Shown here: piece after piece, positions 23,603 through 34,459 of the stretch
How the letters are laid out: each line of letters opens with the position of its first letter
How positions within the stretch are numbered: the first letter of the stretch is position 1
Origin: Laccaria trichodermophora
Taxonomy: Eukaryota; Basidiomycota; Agaricomycetes; Agaricales; Hydnangiaceae
Reading direction: 5' to 3'
NCBI GenBank assembly: GCA_018417955.1
Contig: JACTVC010000016.1
Span: 1,206,850 to 1,270,849 of the forward strand
DNA: 64,000 nt
Position numbers and translations under genes: made by a program
The notes under the pieces: model-generated
Database searches by the model: none
What the model was told of the DNA's origin: nothing
The model's input: only the letters and a program-made list of their open reading frames with translations

Positions 23603-26600
23603 ATGGAAAACTTGGAATCAGAACTGGAAGCCAACGAAGAAACTTTACAAACATCGACAGCTATACGGTTGCCCAAGCGGCATGGCCTTAATATGACAGC
23701 GAGGGTCAATGGCAAGGCCTTCACGGACTTAGGAGGGAGCAATTTCGAGGTGAAGAGCAGCGGAGCATCTTCAGAAACAACGAAGCCAATCACTACCTAC
23801 ATGTCGCGTTCCAAAGGACAACGGAGTGCCCAGCCCCTGGTGGTGGACTCGGGTTCATCCAGCCCCGACGAACTTGACTCCTTGTCCCAGTCAGACACTC
23901 ACTCTCCTAAAAAGAAACCGAGAAAGATGTTTGACGAAGATGTACAAGCCGAGTCGGTGGACAACGAGTACGTGAAGCGTTCGAATGCCCTTAAGAATCT
24001 GCGTTTCCGCAAGAACAAAAGTCAAGACAAAACACAACCTGAAGCGTCAGGTTCCAAGGCACCGCCCTCAAAAGAGAACGAACCCCGCGTTGTAAAAGAC
24101 GCAGGGATATCCTCAAAACGGTCGCTTGCCTCTAAAGCTGCGAAACAACGGTTGGACGATTGCGAGACCTCACGGCCACTAGGCGACAAGAGTCCGAACA
24201 GGCAGCTTAGTCCACCGCCATCTCACCCGCCTCCTCGGGAAAAACCCAAACCTCGTCCCATCAAGAAACCTCAAGCAACCACCGTTGATGCCGCACCGAA
24301 GACAACGAAGAAACCTAATATCCCGACTGTGAAGAAGCCCCATTTTCCGCTTCCAGCCAAACGAGCACCACTACCTTCTGAAGCAGAAGAGCCTCGCGCT
24401 TTGCGCTCAAATTTGGGCATTACTTCAAAAACACGGCTTCCTGACCAATTTCCATTTCTTTCGCCAACCTCCCAACATACACCGCGTGCTACCTCGTCAA
24501 AGACGGCCGAAAAGCTTCCCTTTTCTCCTCCACAGTCGCGAATTGACGATTTTCCTTTTCCATCACCACTTGCATCGGACAACCGAGGGAAAAAGATCAC
24601 ACCTAGCGCGTTTCCAATGCCGTCTCCCCAGTCTTTTGACGCATCGTTGAAGGGCAAAGGAAAGGCGATAGTTGTCAGTGCCGAAGACGATGAAGAGGAC
24701 GAGAATGGAAGTTATGGCCGCAAGAGCAAGGGTACCCGACTTGAACCGTTCCCAATGAATACCCAAATGCTGCGGAGTGTCAGTTCTCCGAGTGTCCAGT
24801 CGTCTCAGTCAGTGAAAAGGAACTCGGATGGCATTTGCAGCGATGGTGATCAGCATGTTAACAAGCGGCGGAAGGACGACGAAGATGACATGTAAGTCCG
24901 CTGCTGTGCTTAGTTTGATGTCAATTGATTTATTATTTAGGTTCCCTGGTCATCATGCGTTTGAGGACGACGACGATACATGTCAGTCGGCTCTCTTTTT
25001 ACTTTACATCCTTCTGACCAATCTATTCAGTGTTCATGTCCCCATCTGTCGACCCCAAAACCCTCTGTCCCTATTGCGACACCCCCTTACCGACATCTCC
25101 AACACCCCTCCTTGAGAGTCTCCTCGCAAAAGTATGCAAGAAGTCCACCCGTGATCCACGGCCTGCCAATCCATTAGGCCGGAAAGCGCCCTTGGCAACT
25201 TTCATCGCCGTTTGCCAACGGCATCGATTTGAAAGCCAGATTCTCCCAAAAGCTGAACAGAAAGGGTGGCCGAAAACCATCGACTGGGCGAAAGTAGGCG
25301 GCCGGGTGGAGGCGATGCGTGATTCCCTGCAAGCCCTGATCAACGACCGTGATGCTAACGACGGCGGAGAATTCTTTTGGGCAACTGAAGGTCCACGATC
25401 GAAATGTGTTTTTTGGAGAGATGTCGTGAGCGAGGTGAGACAGAAGGGTTCGAGAGCCGTTGCAGGTGTTCGGGGTCAGTTTGCCAACTTTGAGAAGACG
25501 CAGCCTGGCTAGTAAGCGTTGCTTCACCTACAGCGACATCTGTGCTGACCCAACTTTTACTCTGTAGCTATGGCGAGTTGGGTTCAGTTATCATTCACCA
25601 AACATTGTACAACCTCTTTCCACCATCCGAGCTGGACCCAGACCTCATCTCACCACTCACTTCAAACGAGTTTATTCAACGGATTCTGGTCCCGGAGGTC
25701 GCTGTGAGACTCATCAAAGAGGACCAAAACCTTGAAGGGGACATGGGGACTACTGAAGCTTTGCAAATCCTACGCGAAAGCTCTGCGTATGGTGTCGCGA
25801 TGTTCCCTGAGGACAGTGGAGAATCGGCTGGTGTGGGACCAAGTCGTGGTTTCCGTGGTCAGAGGCGAGAGGACGAGATGGGTGCGGGTGACCGTATAGT
25901 CATGGAACGCGCTCGGAAGAGGCGGAAGGAGTTGGAAGAGGAAGACGAGCACGAGAAGGAACAGGAGGATCAGAAACAACAGGAGGAGGAGGATCGGAAA
26001 AGAACAGAAAGTCGTCGAAGGAGGACCCGAAAAGGGAAAGCCAAGGAAACGATACAGGAGGAGGATAGTGGTTCGGACGTTGTGTTTGTGCCTCAAAAGC
26101 CCAAACCGAGACCGAGGCCCATCAATAAATCCTCAAGCAGTGGTGCATTGGCTGATGCTGACGCGGAAGATGAAGTGGTCATATCAGAGAGGGAACCAAA
26201 GGCCTCTAAGCGGAAGACGAGCAATGCCACTCTGACTGACAATGGGGACATTAAGTCTCAGCGACTCAAGCGACCGACGGCCAAGACGTTTCCATTCGAC
26301 CTTGAGTCTGCCATTAATTCAACGGATGATGACTCCTCTTCACGGCCTTACCCTATACCGCGACATCGTTCCCTCTCTGTCAGCGAAACGGGAAATCAGA
26401 GTGTTCGCGTTTCACCTACGAACTCGCCTCCACTTGCTGTCAAGAAGAGGCCTCAAACGAGGGCGAAAACTCGGAGAGGATCTTCGTCTGAAGTGAATCT
26501 CTACTCAACCAGCGAATCCGAAGGCGGCCGTTCTGACGCCAGCAGGACGAGGAGGGGCCGTAAAATTCAAAAGGTTGAGTCCTTCATGGACAATGCGGTT

Positions 26601-27098
26601 CACAGCCTCGAAATCAAGGATGACGACGACCTTCACGGGGATCATTACACCAAGACACCCATCGCCAAACGCGACAGACAGAGTACTGTCGAGATCACTG
26701 ACGATGACACACCCAAACCTGCGCGGTCACCTCCTTCACGAGCATCATCTGCCGTCTCGGCGGCATCCGAGTCCTCTTCGACGAAGCCTTTGGAATGGGC
26801 TCGACGGCGAAGGCAGGAAAAGCAAGCCAAGGATCGGTAAGTGATCTTCCTGACCACCTTGCTCCGCACTTCCTGAGCATGGAAGGGCCCAACGCGGACA
26901 TGGATAACACCATCTTACTTTGTCTGTAGGCCTCTGCGTAAAACAAATTTGGAGTCTCCTTGGGTTCGTAGCATGCTTGATGCCACGCGGGGCTCGGACG
27001 AAAGCTCCACAAGCACTCGGCTCCCAACACCTCTGGGTCAGCGGGGGTTCGATTGGTTGTTGAACGATAGCTCCCAGTCATCATTAGGTAGTTGGTGA
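23603..27098 (+). CDS. RTC4-domain protein (restriction of telomere capping 4-like)
   Basis: Five or more exons give about 1,080 residues. The long N-terminal part is Ser/Pro/Lys-rich and disordered, with SSPDELDSLSQSD and acidic runs. A conserved core follows: SVDPKTLCPYCDTPLPTSPT (a CxxC knuckle), then FIAVCQRHRFE, then YYGELGSVIIHQTLYNLFPP and NEFIQRILVPEVAVRLI, which I recognise as the fungal RTC4 domain. In budding yeast, RTC4 is linked genetically to telomere capping, but its biochemistry is unknown. The C-terminal half is low-complexity, with an E/K/R-rich coiled region (near 25900-26060) and nuclear-type basic clusters. The start was put at ATG 23603; the frame is open further upstream without an ATG. 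Introns lie at about 24893, 24999, 25513 and 26839. Confidence 0.8.
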
Positions 27099-27405
27099 AT
27101 GACGGCTAGGGACAGCAGGAAGCAGATAATGTAAATGTGAACTTGGGCATAATCATAGATTATTCGAAATGCTCTGATACAATAAATTCTGCCATAATAC
27201 TCTGCCTGATAATTAGGTAAGAGAGGCGATGCACTACGTAGTATTAGTAAGTAGTCACTAGTCACAGGCGGGTAAACAACAGGTACTTCGAAGTTATATT
27301 ACTAGGTGAATCTATAGACTATATATAGCGCGCAAATATTGAGTTTGCTACTCGTTCAGCTAATCTTACACATAGGTATCATATTCAACCACTAAGCAAC
27401 GAAGT
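27099..27405. other. Short intergenic stretch between convergent genes
   Basis: AT-rich DNA between the RTC4-domain gene and the NTF2-like gene. It carries no visible feature beyond presumed 3' ends. Confidence 0.4.
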
Positions 27406-27974
27406 TCACTTGCTGAGTTTCAAAGCCTGGGACCACTCCTCGTGGGTTTTGGTGTCTCCAAACTCCTCGATCTGCTTGATCTTCAAGTTTCCCTCTTCGT
27501 CAGATGTAAACTCTACGATCCAAATTGCCTCCAACTCTGTGCTCAGCCCAGGATGGCCTTTCGCACTGGTGCTGGTCTAGTAGGCACGCGACATTAAGTA
27601 CTGTATGCGAGGTTGACATGAATGAGTGGGGCACGCACATGCGCAACGAGCTTCCCTGGAGTTTCCACGATAGAAAGGAAGATAGTCTGCAAGAGAATTT
27701 AGCCTGATTATTTAAGGATCGAGTGGCGAACGGCATAAATCAGTTTACTTACCTCAAACTGGACGGGGGCGGCGAATAATCCCTTTGTCTGTTCAAGATG
27801 CTCATCTTTGCTCAGTGGTTGTTTTCCGAGCGTTCGTGGGTGGAAGATGCGGCGAAAGTCCTTGTGGAAAGGTTTCCCGAAGCGGTTCACGTCCTTTCCC
27901 TTGAACCCCTCTCTGCATTCGTAGAGGAGTTTTACCTGAGGAGAGGTGGAGTTTTCTACCAGAACATCGGACAT
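27406..27974 (-). CDS. NTF2-like (SnoaL-type) superfamily protein
   Basis: Three exons give about 150 residues. The ATG at 27974 begins MSDVLVENSTSPQVKLLYEC. The first intron follows APVQFE (gtaagt to ttgcag) and a second 41-nt intron follows APLIH. The final exon encodes ELEAIWIVEFTSDEEGNLKI and ends WSQALKLSK before the stop at 27406-27408. The pattern of an N-terminal helix, HPRTLG in the middle, a strand with IVEF and an EEF near the end fits small NTF2-like folds in fungi, which are often of unknown function. A tatata core promoter sits near 28020-28026, about 45 bp upstream. Confidence 0.6.
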
Positions 27975-28079
27975 TTGAGTGAAGTGACGAGTCGAGATGG
28001 AGGGGATGGATCCCGGGGTTATATATCCACTCAAATGTTCCCTAAGTTGGACATCAGATCAACATCAGATGACTCTTAG

Positions 28080-29931
28080 GGCGCCTCATATGTAGAGGAC
28101 AGTACTGAGTAGACTCTAGGTCCTACACCTCATGACCTCGCCAATTGAATACACCGCAAAGAACCTTTTGTAATCGTTGGTTCACGGCACATTCCAGAAA
28201 TTCGATATGATATATATGGCATAGATTCCCTGGCAGAGCCTTTTGAGGCCCGAGTTCAGATAATCGATATGTCCCACCGTACGTCCGAAGCTGCTGGAAG
28301 GGTGCAAGGACTGTTGCGAGGATTTGAATGAGGTACACGAGAGTTACCAGCGGTGTGGCGACTCTCGAAATTTTAGTGAGCTCGATGAGAAGAGCATGGG
28401 ATATTAATGACATTGAGTCATATTCTGAATTCCTAGATGCTGACTTGAAGTTCTATTAGTGCATTACTAGGGCGAACAGAAAGCAAACAGAAAGTTTTGT
28501 CGACGCGCTATCGCCTTCAAGTTAGGCTTGACTCGGTGTAACGGACGTGACCTCCACCTACACACCCATTTGGGTCAGGGATCTCTCGGCTAACAGGCCG
28601 TGACAGCCGACGGTTATCAACCCAGTTACCCTGTGAATGTTCGTCGGATCAGGCCAAGATGTCCCTGCCCTGACATCCCACATCCAGCCTCGGAGTATGC
28701 CACTGATGTGTGTCTGTACCTCCTCAGGATATACTCAGTTGGATGTCCTGCTGGAGTACTGCCAGAATTTTAACCATTGCCTGATGGGACCTGTACTGAT
28801 ATATACATAGAATAGACATTATATGTTGATTGACAACAGTTTTATTTCACTTCAACAAAGAAAATAAATACAGAAAATATGGCCAGGTGAGCAAATGTGA
28901 AGATTCACAAGAAATATCTAAGTCCAAAATGCTTGCCCTAAATTAAATCAAGTCATGTGCTAAGTTGAACAAAATTCAACGTTCCAACTTCCCTTTCAAC
29001 GTTGACGTGTTCCACCTGTTCCACTCACCAGCCTCATCTCTGGCTCTGGCACCCAACCGAGCATGCCAACATGGTCCAACGGTGGGTCAAACTTATCCAA
29101 CTCGACGTTCTTCACTAACGTCCTAACAGATTGGTTGTACTCGCTGTCGTGCCGCCTCCTTTTGAATGACAAGGTAAGCAAGCCCACCCCATTCATGAGC
29201 AATTCACCCTGTTCATGAGCAATCCCCTCTCACAAGCATATCCCCTAACCATACTCCAATCTGATACCCATGACCACCATCACAACCTGAGCCCAACAAC
29301 GTCATCAACATCCATCGCACCACCAACAATGGATGCGGTAAGTACAACCAGCCCTTGCCTATCATACCCATTGCTTAACAACCTCAGGTAGCCACCATGT
29401 GCTGAAATAGGATGGATGGTCACCCATGGGTCAGTTGCTGGTACGGTTTTTATCCATAATTTAGTGATTGATACTGATTTTCTCTACAGTCATGATGGGG
29501 ACTGAGTACGCGCTGAATGCAAAGAAGGTTTCCTCTGACTCTATCCTGTTCTCATGTTGTTGTATGCCATGTACCAGTAGCCAGTATATATAATATATCA
29601 CCTTTTCTCAGTCTTCCAATGTTCCAATCAAGGATGCAATGAAAGAATGGCTGGTGCTCAAAAAAGTGCTACCATTTTGACATGTCCATAGATCTACAAA
29701 GCATATACCAAAGATATTTAGGAGACCTCCAAGCGTAGAGATACATAGGTTCTCTCACTGGGATATCCTCAGGACGTCGGTCGCCTGGCATATGATTGGA
29801 TATGGGAATCCGAGAAGCCTCAGATATCATCAGTGATATCCCATCATATCTTACCCATATCTGGCAACACTCCATCACTGGATCAGTGCTGGTCATCTGG
29901 CCCAAATGGGCGTGTAGTCCTGTTTTCTTCA
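28080..29931. other. Repeat-like region without intact genes
   Basis: A minus-strand ATG frame at 28123-28413 (96 residues, hydrophobic segment LVTLVYLIQILATVLAPF) is the only tidy ORF, and I have no support for it. The rest, including 28500-28800 and 29030-29930, looks like decayed transposon DNA, but I could not assign it to a family. Confidence 0.4.
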
Positions 29932-30199
29932 CACCCCAAAAACCGTGTCAGGAATTGTTTATGTAATCTTCGGACTTTGAAATCCTTGTGCGTCAACAAC
30001 GCGTCAACAACTGCATGCTCCCTCCTGGCTCCTTACGTGTTACAACCCTACTATCCTCCATTCTTATCCAGATTTTAATATATTTGCTTCAAAACTTCAA
30101 TTTCTATGGAAAACAACGTCAGAACCGTCAGAACCTATCAGAGAACACCCCTGGTTGAGGTGCTGGAAACTCCAGATTATATTGCACGTTTTCTGCCCC

Positions 30200-31380
30200 C
30201 TGCTTCGAATTCTCTCCTTCTTTCACACCCAGGTGAGCTTGGAGAACTATCATCTACTATGCAGTTGTCGCCTCTTCTCAGCTCTCCTTTCAATGTTCGA
30301 CAGTGAATGGTCTTCCTTCCACTGTTCATGTACAGAAGTAGATCAGGGAATTTGTCGCCGTTCAGTCCATGAGCAGCAAACTGAACACTGAACTGCATAT
30401 TTGGATGCTCGTTGGATCGCCTGATGAGGAGGAAGTCGCCTTCAAAGAAACCCAGGCTTTTGCAAACAGACATTGTTGGGGCCCTGGGTTCTAGTATTGC
30501 ACTGAGGCCAACAACAGATATTGTTGGAATAGTACAATCCAGCATTTGCCAGTACATTCTCGCACTTAATTAATTAGTAATATCAGACTATTAACTTAGT
30601 AATCCCGAGTATGTAGATAACACTAGAACATGGTAGATACATAGTAATTAGGTATATAAGGACTGTAGAATCTCATACATAATAGTAGTTCATCCTCTAT
30701 TTCCAACAGATATCGACACCGGAAAGCATCCATAGAAGAAGGCTCCGATAGCTGTGAATGCTGGACGGAATGAAAATCCCCACGCATTGATCAGGTGGAC
30801 TTCATCAACGCAAGTGAACAGGACATTACCGAAAAGTCGTACTCTTGGTTATCTCTCTCCATTCCTTGTTGCGCAGATGCTCTGAATCCACACATATGAC
30901 TTTCCACCTAACGTATTCCATGATCTCTTGCGCCAAACGAACCCCAGCCTTTCGTGCCTTGCTGAGGTTTTCGTGGCAATAAGAGAACACAAATAAGTTG
31001 AGTTTTGAAAGCTTGTTCACCTAGAAAGTTGTTAGTGACAGAAAGTGTACAAAGAAGGTAAACATACAATATTGCTTGCTAATCACTTTGTCGGTGTGAC
31101 CATGATGCTAATTGGGCCATTGGCCTTGAATGGGTGGGCAGATTAGCAGGATATGACTTGGGGTGTTGGTTGTACTCTAAAAGCACGAGACAGGGTATAT
31201 AAAAGGCTGTCGATTTCCCATGAGAATGTCTTGTCCATCAAGGATAGCTGAAATGAGCTCGAGCTGAACTGTATGCAGCCTGTTCGTCCACTGTGGTATA
31301 ATCTTCTTGACAATGGTGTTGATGGTTTCTAGCCCTACAGTGTCCTGCCAGTGTGGTTTAGCCATACTTTAGTGTTCATC
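30200..31380 (-). pseudogene. Broken RecQ-like DEAH/DEVH helicase
   Basis: Reading on the minus strand, fragments appear in order: VQLELISAILDGQDILMG (Q-motif side), EYNQHPKSYPANLP, KVICVDSEHLRNKEWREIT, the helicase box CVDEVHLINAWGFSFRP, and after a solo LTR, VVGLSAILEPRAPTMSVC and LIRRSNEHPNMQFS. These are the order and motifs of a RecQ-type helicase family common in Agaricomycetes, often repeated. The Walker A region is missing or garbled between GQDILMG and EYNQHP. Frames shift several times, there are stops, and an LTR interrupts motif III. It is non-functional. Confidence 0.8.
30522..30718. mobile_element. 197-bp solo LTR with 5-bp target duplication
   Basis: The element starts TGTTGGAA and ends TTCCAACA (perfect 8-bp terminal inversion). 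It is flanked by GATAT at 30517-30521 and 30719-30723. Removing it and one GATAT restores the helicase frame across SISVVGLSA. This size and structure fit a solo LTR of a small LTR element. Confidence 0.85.
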
Positions 31381-31685
31381 AGGTGTTCGAAGTAATTCAG
31401 AAAGCCAAATAATCGATGTTCAGGATATATGAAGGTCAAAATCGCATCAGGGCTTGAAGGGAGCAGACCAATATCCAACACGACGAGGTCGGACTGTGAT
31501 TTCAGAGTCCGAAGATTACATAAACATTTCCTGACACGGTTTTTGGGGTGCGACAAACAACAGACTTCATATGATCGTGAACCAAGGTACAACTTCACAT
31601 CATATCGAAGCTGTCTAGGAGAGACTAACCTCCACCATCATTCTATCAGCTCAGCTCCATTCACCATTCATTTGTGCTCCTGCAC

Positions 31686-32004
31686 TGTGAAGTGTTCACT
31701 CTGAACTTCTCACATAGCTGAAGCCAAGAGGGAAGGAGGAGGCAAGAATGGGTGGATCTGGGATCAACACCCATGAGTGAGCAATGAGCAGTTACAAGAT
31801 ACTCAGCTGGCCCAACATGATTATGCATACTGTAGGAAGTACAGTTATACAAAGCACTACATGTAGTGCAAGAGGATGGCAAGACTGCTGACAAGGTGGT
31901 GGTTCAAGACAAAAGATCAATTTATTATGTAAGATATCCAAATCTAGCTATATACCACTGTTTGACTATGGCCTCTGGGCATTCCCTTCCAATCCTATAT
32001 CACA
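31686..32004 (-). repeat. LTR copy 1 (319 bp)
   Basis: Begins TGTGAAGTG and ends TATATCACA as read on the plus strand. It is nearly identical to 44086-44404 and 53112-53430. A spurious 77-residue ORF recurs in all three copies. Confidence 0.85.
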
Positions 32005-32298
32005 AAGCCCCCCAATGTCCAGAGGGCATGTAAGGAAAACAATGGTGGGGAAGAATAATAGAATAGAAATCCTCTTGCCCCCCAGAGTGAATATCAGGAT
32101 AAAATGAGACCAAAAGGTAGCAAAGCAAAGAAGATGAATAAAAGAAAGAAAAAATTTGGCCCCAAATAATTTGCTATCTGGAAAGCTGGTCACTGTAAGC
32201 TCCCAGCTTAACCCAGAAATACCCATATGATCCTCCCATTCTCTCTTCAGTGATGTATAACCATGAGTACTGGGAAACCATGCAAGTGGATGGCTTCC

Positions 32299-32545
32299 AG
32301 GTCATCCATCCCAACTCCATTGCCTTTCCTCATCAAGATGGTGTAGCATGCTTCCATCATACTTGTGGTCTGGGTATAAGACATGTATAGTGTGATAGAG
32401 GCTTGCGCCTCTCCACTCAGATCGTTGATCCCAACTCAACTCCCTCTACCCATCAAGATGATGTAGCTTGCTTCCATTGTGGTGTGTTGTCTGGACGTGG
32501 GGAGTGTGTAATGGGATAGAGGCTTGCGCCTCTCCTCCCATCTTC
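32299..32545. repeat. Tandem duplication of a ~120-bp unit
   Basis: Two copies share blocks such as catcaagatg-tgtagc-tgcttcca and tgggatagaggcttgcgcct. They lie inside the LTR-bounded unit next to LTR copy 1. Confidence 0.65.
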
Positions 32546-32799
32546 CACCTATACTCCCCTACAGCCCCCCACTTTTCCAGTGTGCGAATCTCAAGAATCA
32601 AGCCAGGGAGGATAGAGGCAAAGAGATCGTGCAGTGGAAAATTACAAGCCGTGATCCTAAGTTGGTGTCTGAGTGGGTAAAGGTGGTGCCATGTTGGGTA
32701 GGAATGATAAGAGGTCGAAGGAAAGGAGGGGAAAAAAATGTTGTCATAAATTTTGCCCCCCAGAGTGGACACAGGCCATGCAACACACAAGCAGCAATC

Positions 32800-33180
32800 T
32801 GTAAGGTTACCATGATTGAAGAAGAGTCTGCCGCATAATGTGCGAGCAGCAACTCCTCAACACTGATCTGCTGCAAAACATGTGAGCTGCAATCAGGAGC
32901 CAGAAGGTTACCATGATTGAAGAAGAGTCCGCCGCATAATGTGCGAGCAGCAACTCCTCAACACTGATCTGCTGTGTAACACGCAAGCAGCAATCAGTAC
33001 TTCTGAGGGACCGAGAAGGTTACCATGATTGAAGAAGAGTCCGCCACATAATGCGTGAGCTGCAACTCCTCCACACTGATCCGCCATGCAACACACGAGC
33101 AGCAATCAGCCTTCTGATGGAGCCAGAAGGTTACCATGACTGAAGAAGAGTCCGCCGCGTAATGCGCGAGCAGCAACTCT
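32800..33180. repeat. Tandem array of a ~110-bp unit, about four copies
   Basis: Each copy carries gaaggttaccatgattgaag, agagtccgccgcataatg and gcgagcagcaactcc with minor changes. A related gcgagcagcagct block recurs at 43950-43970 near the other LTR, which supports both ends belonging to one element. Confidence 0.7.
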
Positions 33181-34459
33181 CAACCAGTTGAGGTGTCTCC
33201 CCTGCCCATAAGAGTCCTCCAATCAAGTCTTAACACCCCAAATAGAGGGGAGATCCTGAGGTAGCCAAAAATGTGTTTGAGCATAGCATAATTATTTCTG
33301 GCCCGTTCCTGGAGATCAAATACCCGTTCGAAAGCTACGAACGACACCTTTCCAACGGTATAATTCGCGTATCGTGACGAGCCGTGGTCGTTGAGATAGA
33401 GAGGAAGTACCCAGAAACTACAGTTCTGGAGTAAATGCATGCTGCAGACCAGGCTTTTGTCCGTTATTGATGTGAATAGGTGCGTCGGAAAGGTACAATT
33501 CAGACGTTTAAAATGGGCTATAGAACGTCCGACGCGAGCAAGTTATGACAATAGGAATGGGGAAATGGTTGTTGGAGAGATGACGCTGTAACGCAAGAAC
33601 CGCTTGTCTGTTTGATGCGTATGAGGGCTTCCCAGAAGCGCATTGACCGTAGCTTCAAAACGAATTAAAGAACGAAAGAGGCGACCGAGATCTCGCCGAG
33701 AACGGACGAAATATGTTCATTTTGGCCATGCCAGGCTGAACTAGGCGAAGCGCAGCCAATACGTGACCGTTTGGCGAGTTCAAGGGGTCCAAAAAAAGGT
33801 GTGAATGAGGGCTTCCCAGCGCAAAAAAAAAGAGAGCAATCGGGGCGTCGGTTGGCAAGATATGAAGTGAATAAGTCCCATGTTGATGTCCCATCAAGTC
33901 ATCAGCAAAACGACATCACCCTTACCTGACCTGACCTGACAATGTAAGGTCCACAAGGTCCACAAGGTTCGTCAGGATCCTGGTCACCTGGTATTGCATG
34001 GTAGTGCGATAAATATTGACCAGATTGCGATCAAGTTGGTGGGAGTCACCGATCTGGTGGTAACATACCATCGGAGCAAAATATTGTGTCGCATGTATTG
34101 TACGTAAACTTGGGATTCAATATAAGGGTTGGGAGACTGTTATATGAATACCATACAATGTAAGGCCGGATTGAATTGGTCAAGGAACTTATAGCTTTTT
34201 ATCTCGACTCTCTCATATATTTCAAAGCCAGAAAAGCGAAGCAATTTATTTACAAGTTCTACTTATACATGCAGTACAATCGACATGGTGATATGAGAGC
34301 AAACGAGCGAAGACAAGTCCAAGTTCAAGTCAGAGCAACAGAACGCAGTGAGGCAGAGAAATTCGGAGAAAGAAGCTGAGGGGAATAAATCACAACAATA
34401 GAAGAGCACGAGCAGAGAGAGATTTGAGGGAATACGAAAGTCCGAGGTGCTCACGATGT
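33181..34459. other. Non-coding stretch inside the LTR-bounded unit
   Basis: No gene is recognised. The phrase gagggcttcccag occurs twice (near 33625 and 33806), and a short ctgacctgacctgac run lies near 33930. Short ORFs have no motif or splice support. Confidence 0.4.

Larger units (their letters stand above)
29932..31550. repeat. 53-bp inverted repeats flanking the helicase remnant
   Basis: The arm 29932-29984 begins CACCCCAAAAACCGTGTCAG; its inverted match is 31498-31550. They differ at about three positions including a 1-nt gap. The two arms bracket the broken helicase. They could be terminal inverted repeats of the unit or two pieces of one dispersed repeat. No target duplication is evident. 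Confidence 0.6.

Noticed and set aside
16492..27974. A secondary-metabolite gene cluster
   Set aside because: The genes (hydrolase, RTC4-like, NTF2-like, membrane protein) lack a core synthase, oxidases or a transporter.
31661..31894. Recurrent 70-90-residue ORF (MSAVLPSSCTTCSALY) seen at three places
   Set aside because: It lies wholly inside the 319-bp LTR and is present only because the LTR is repeated.
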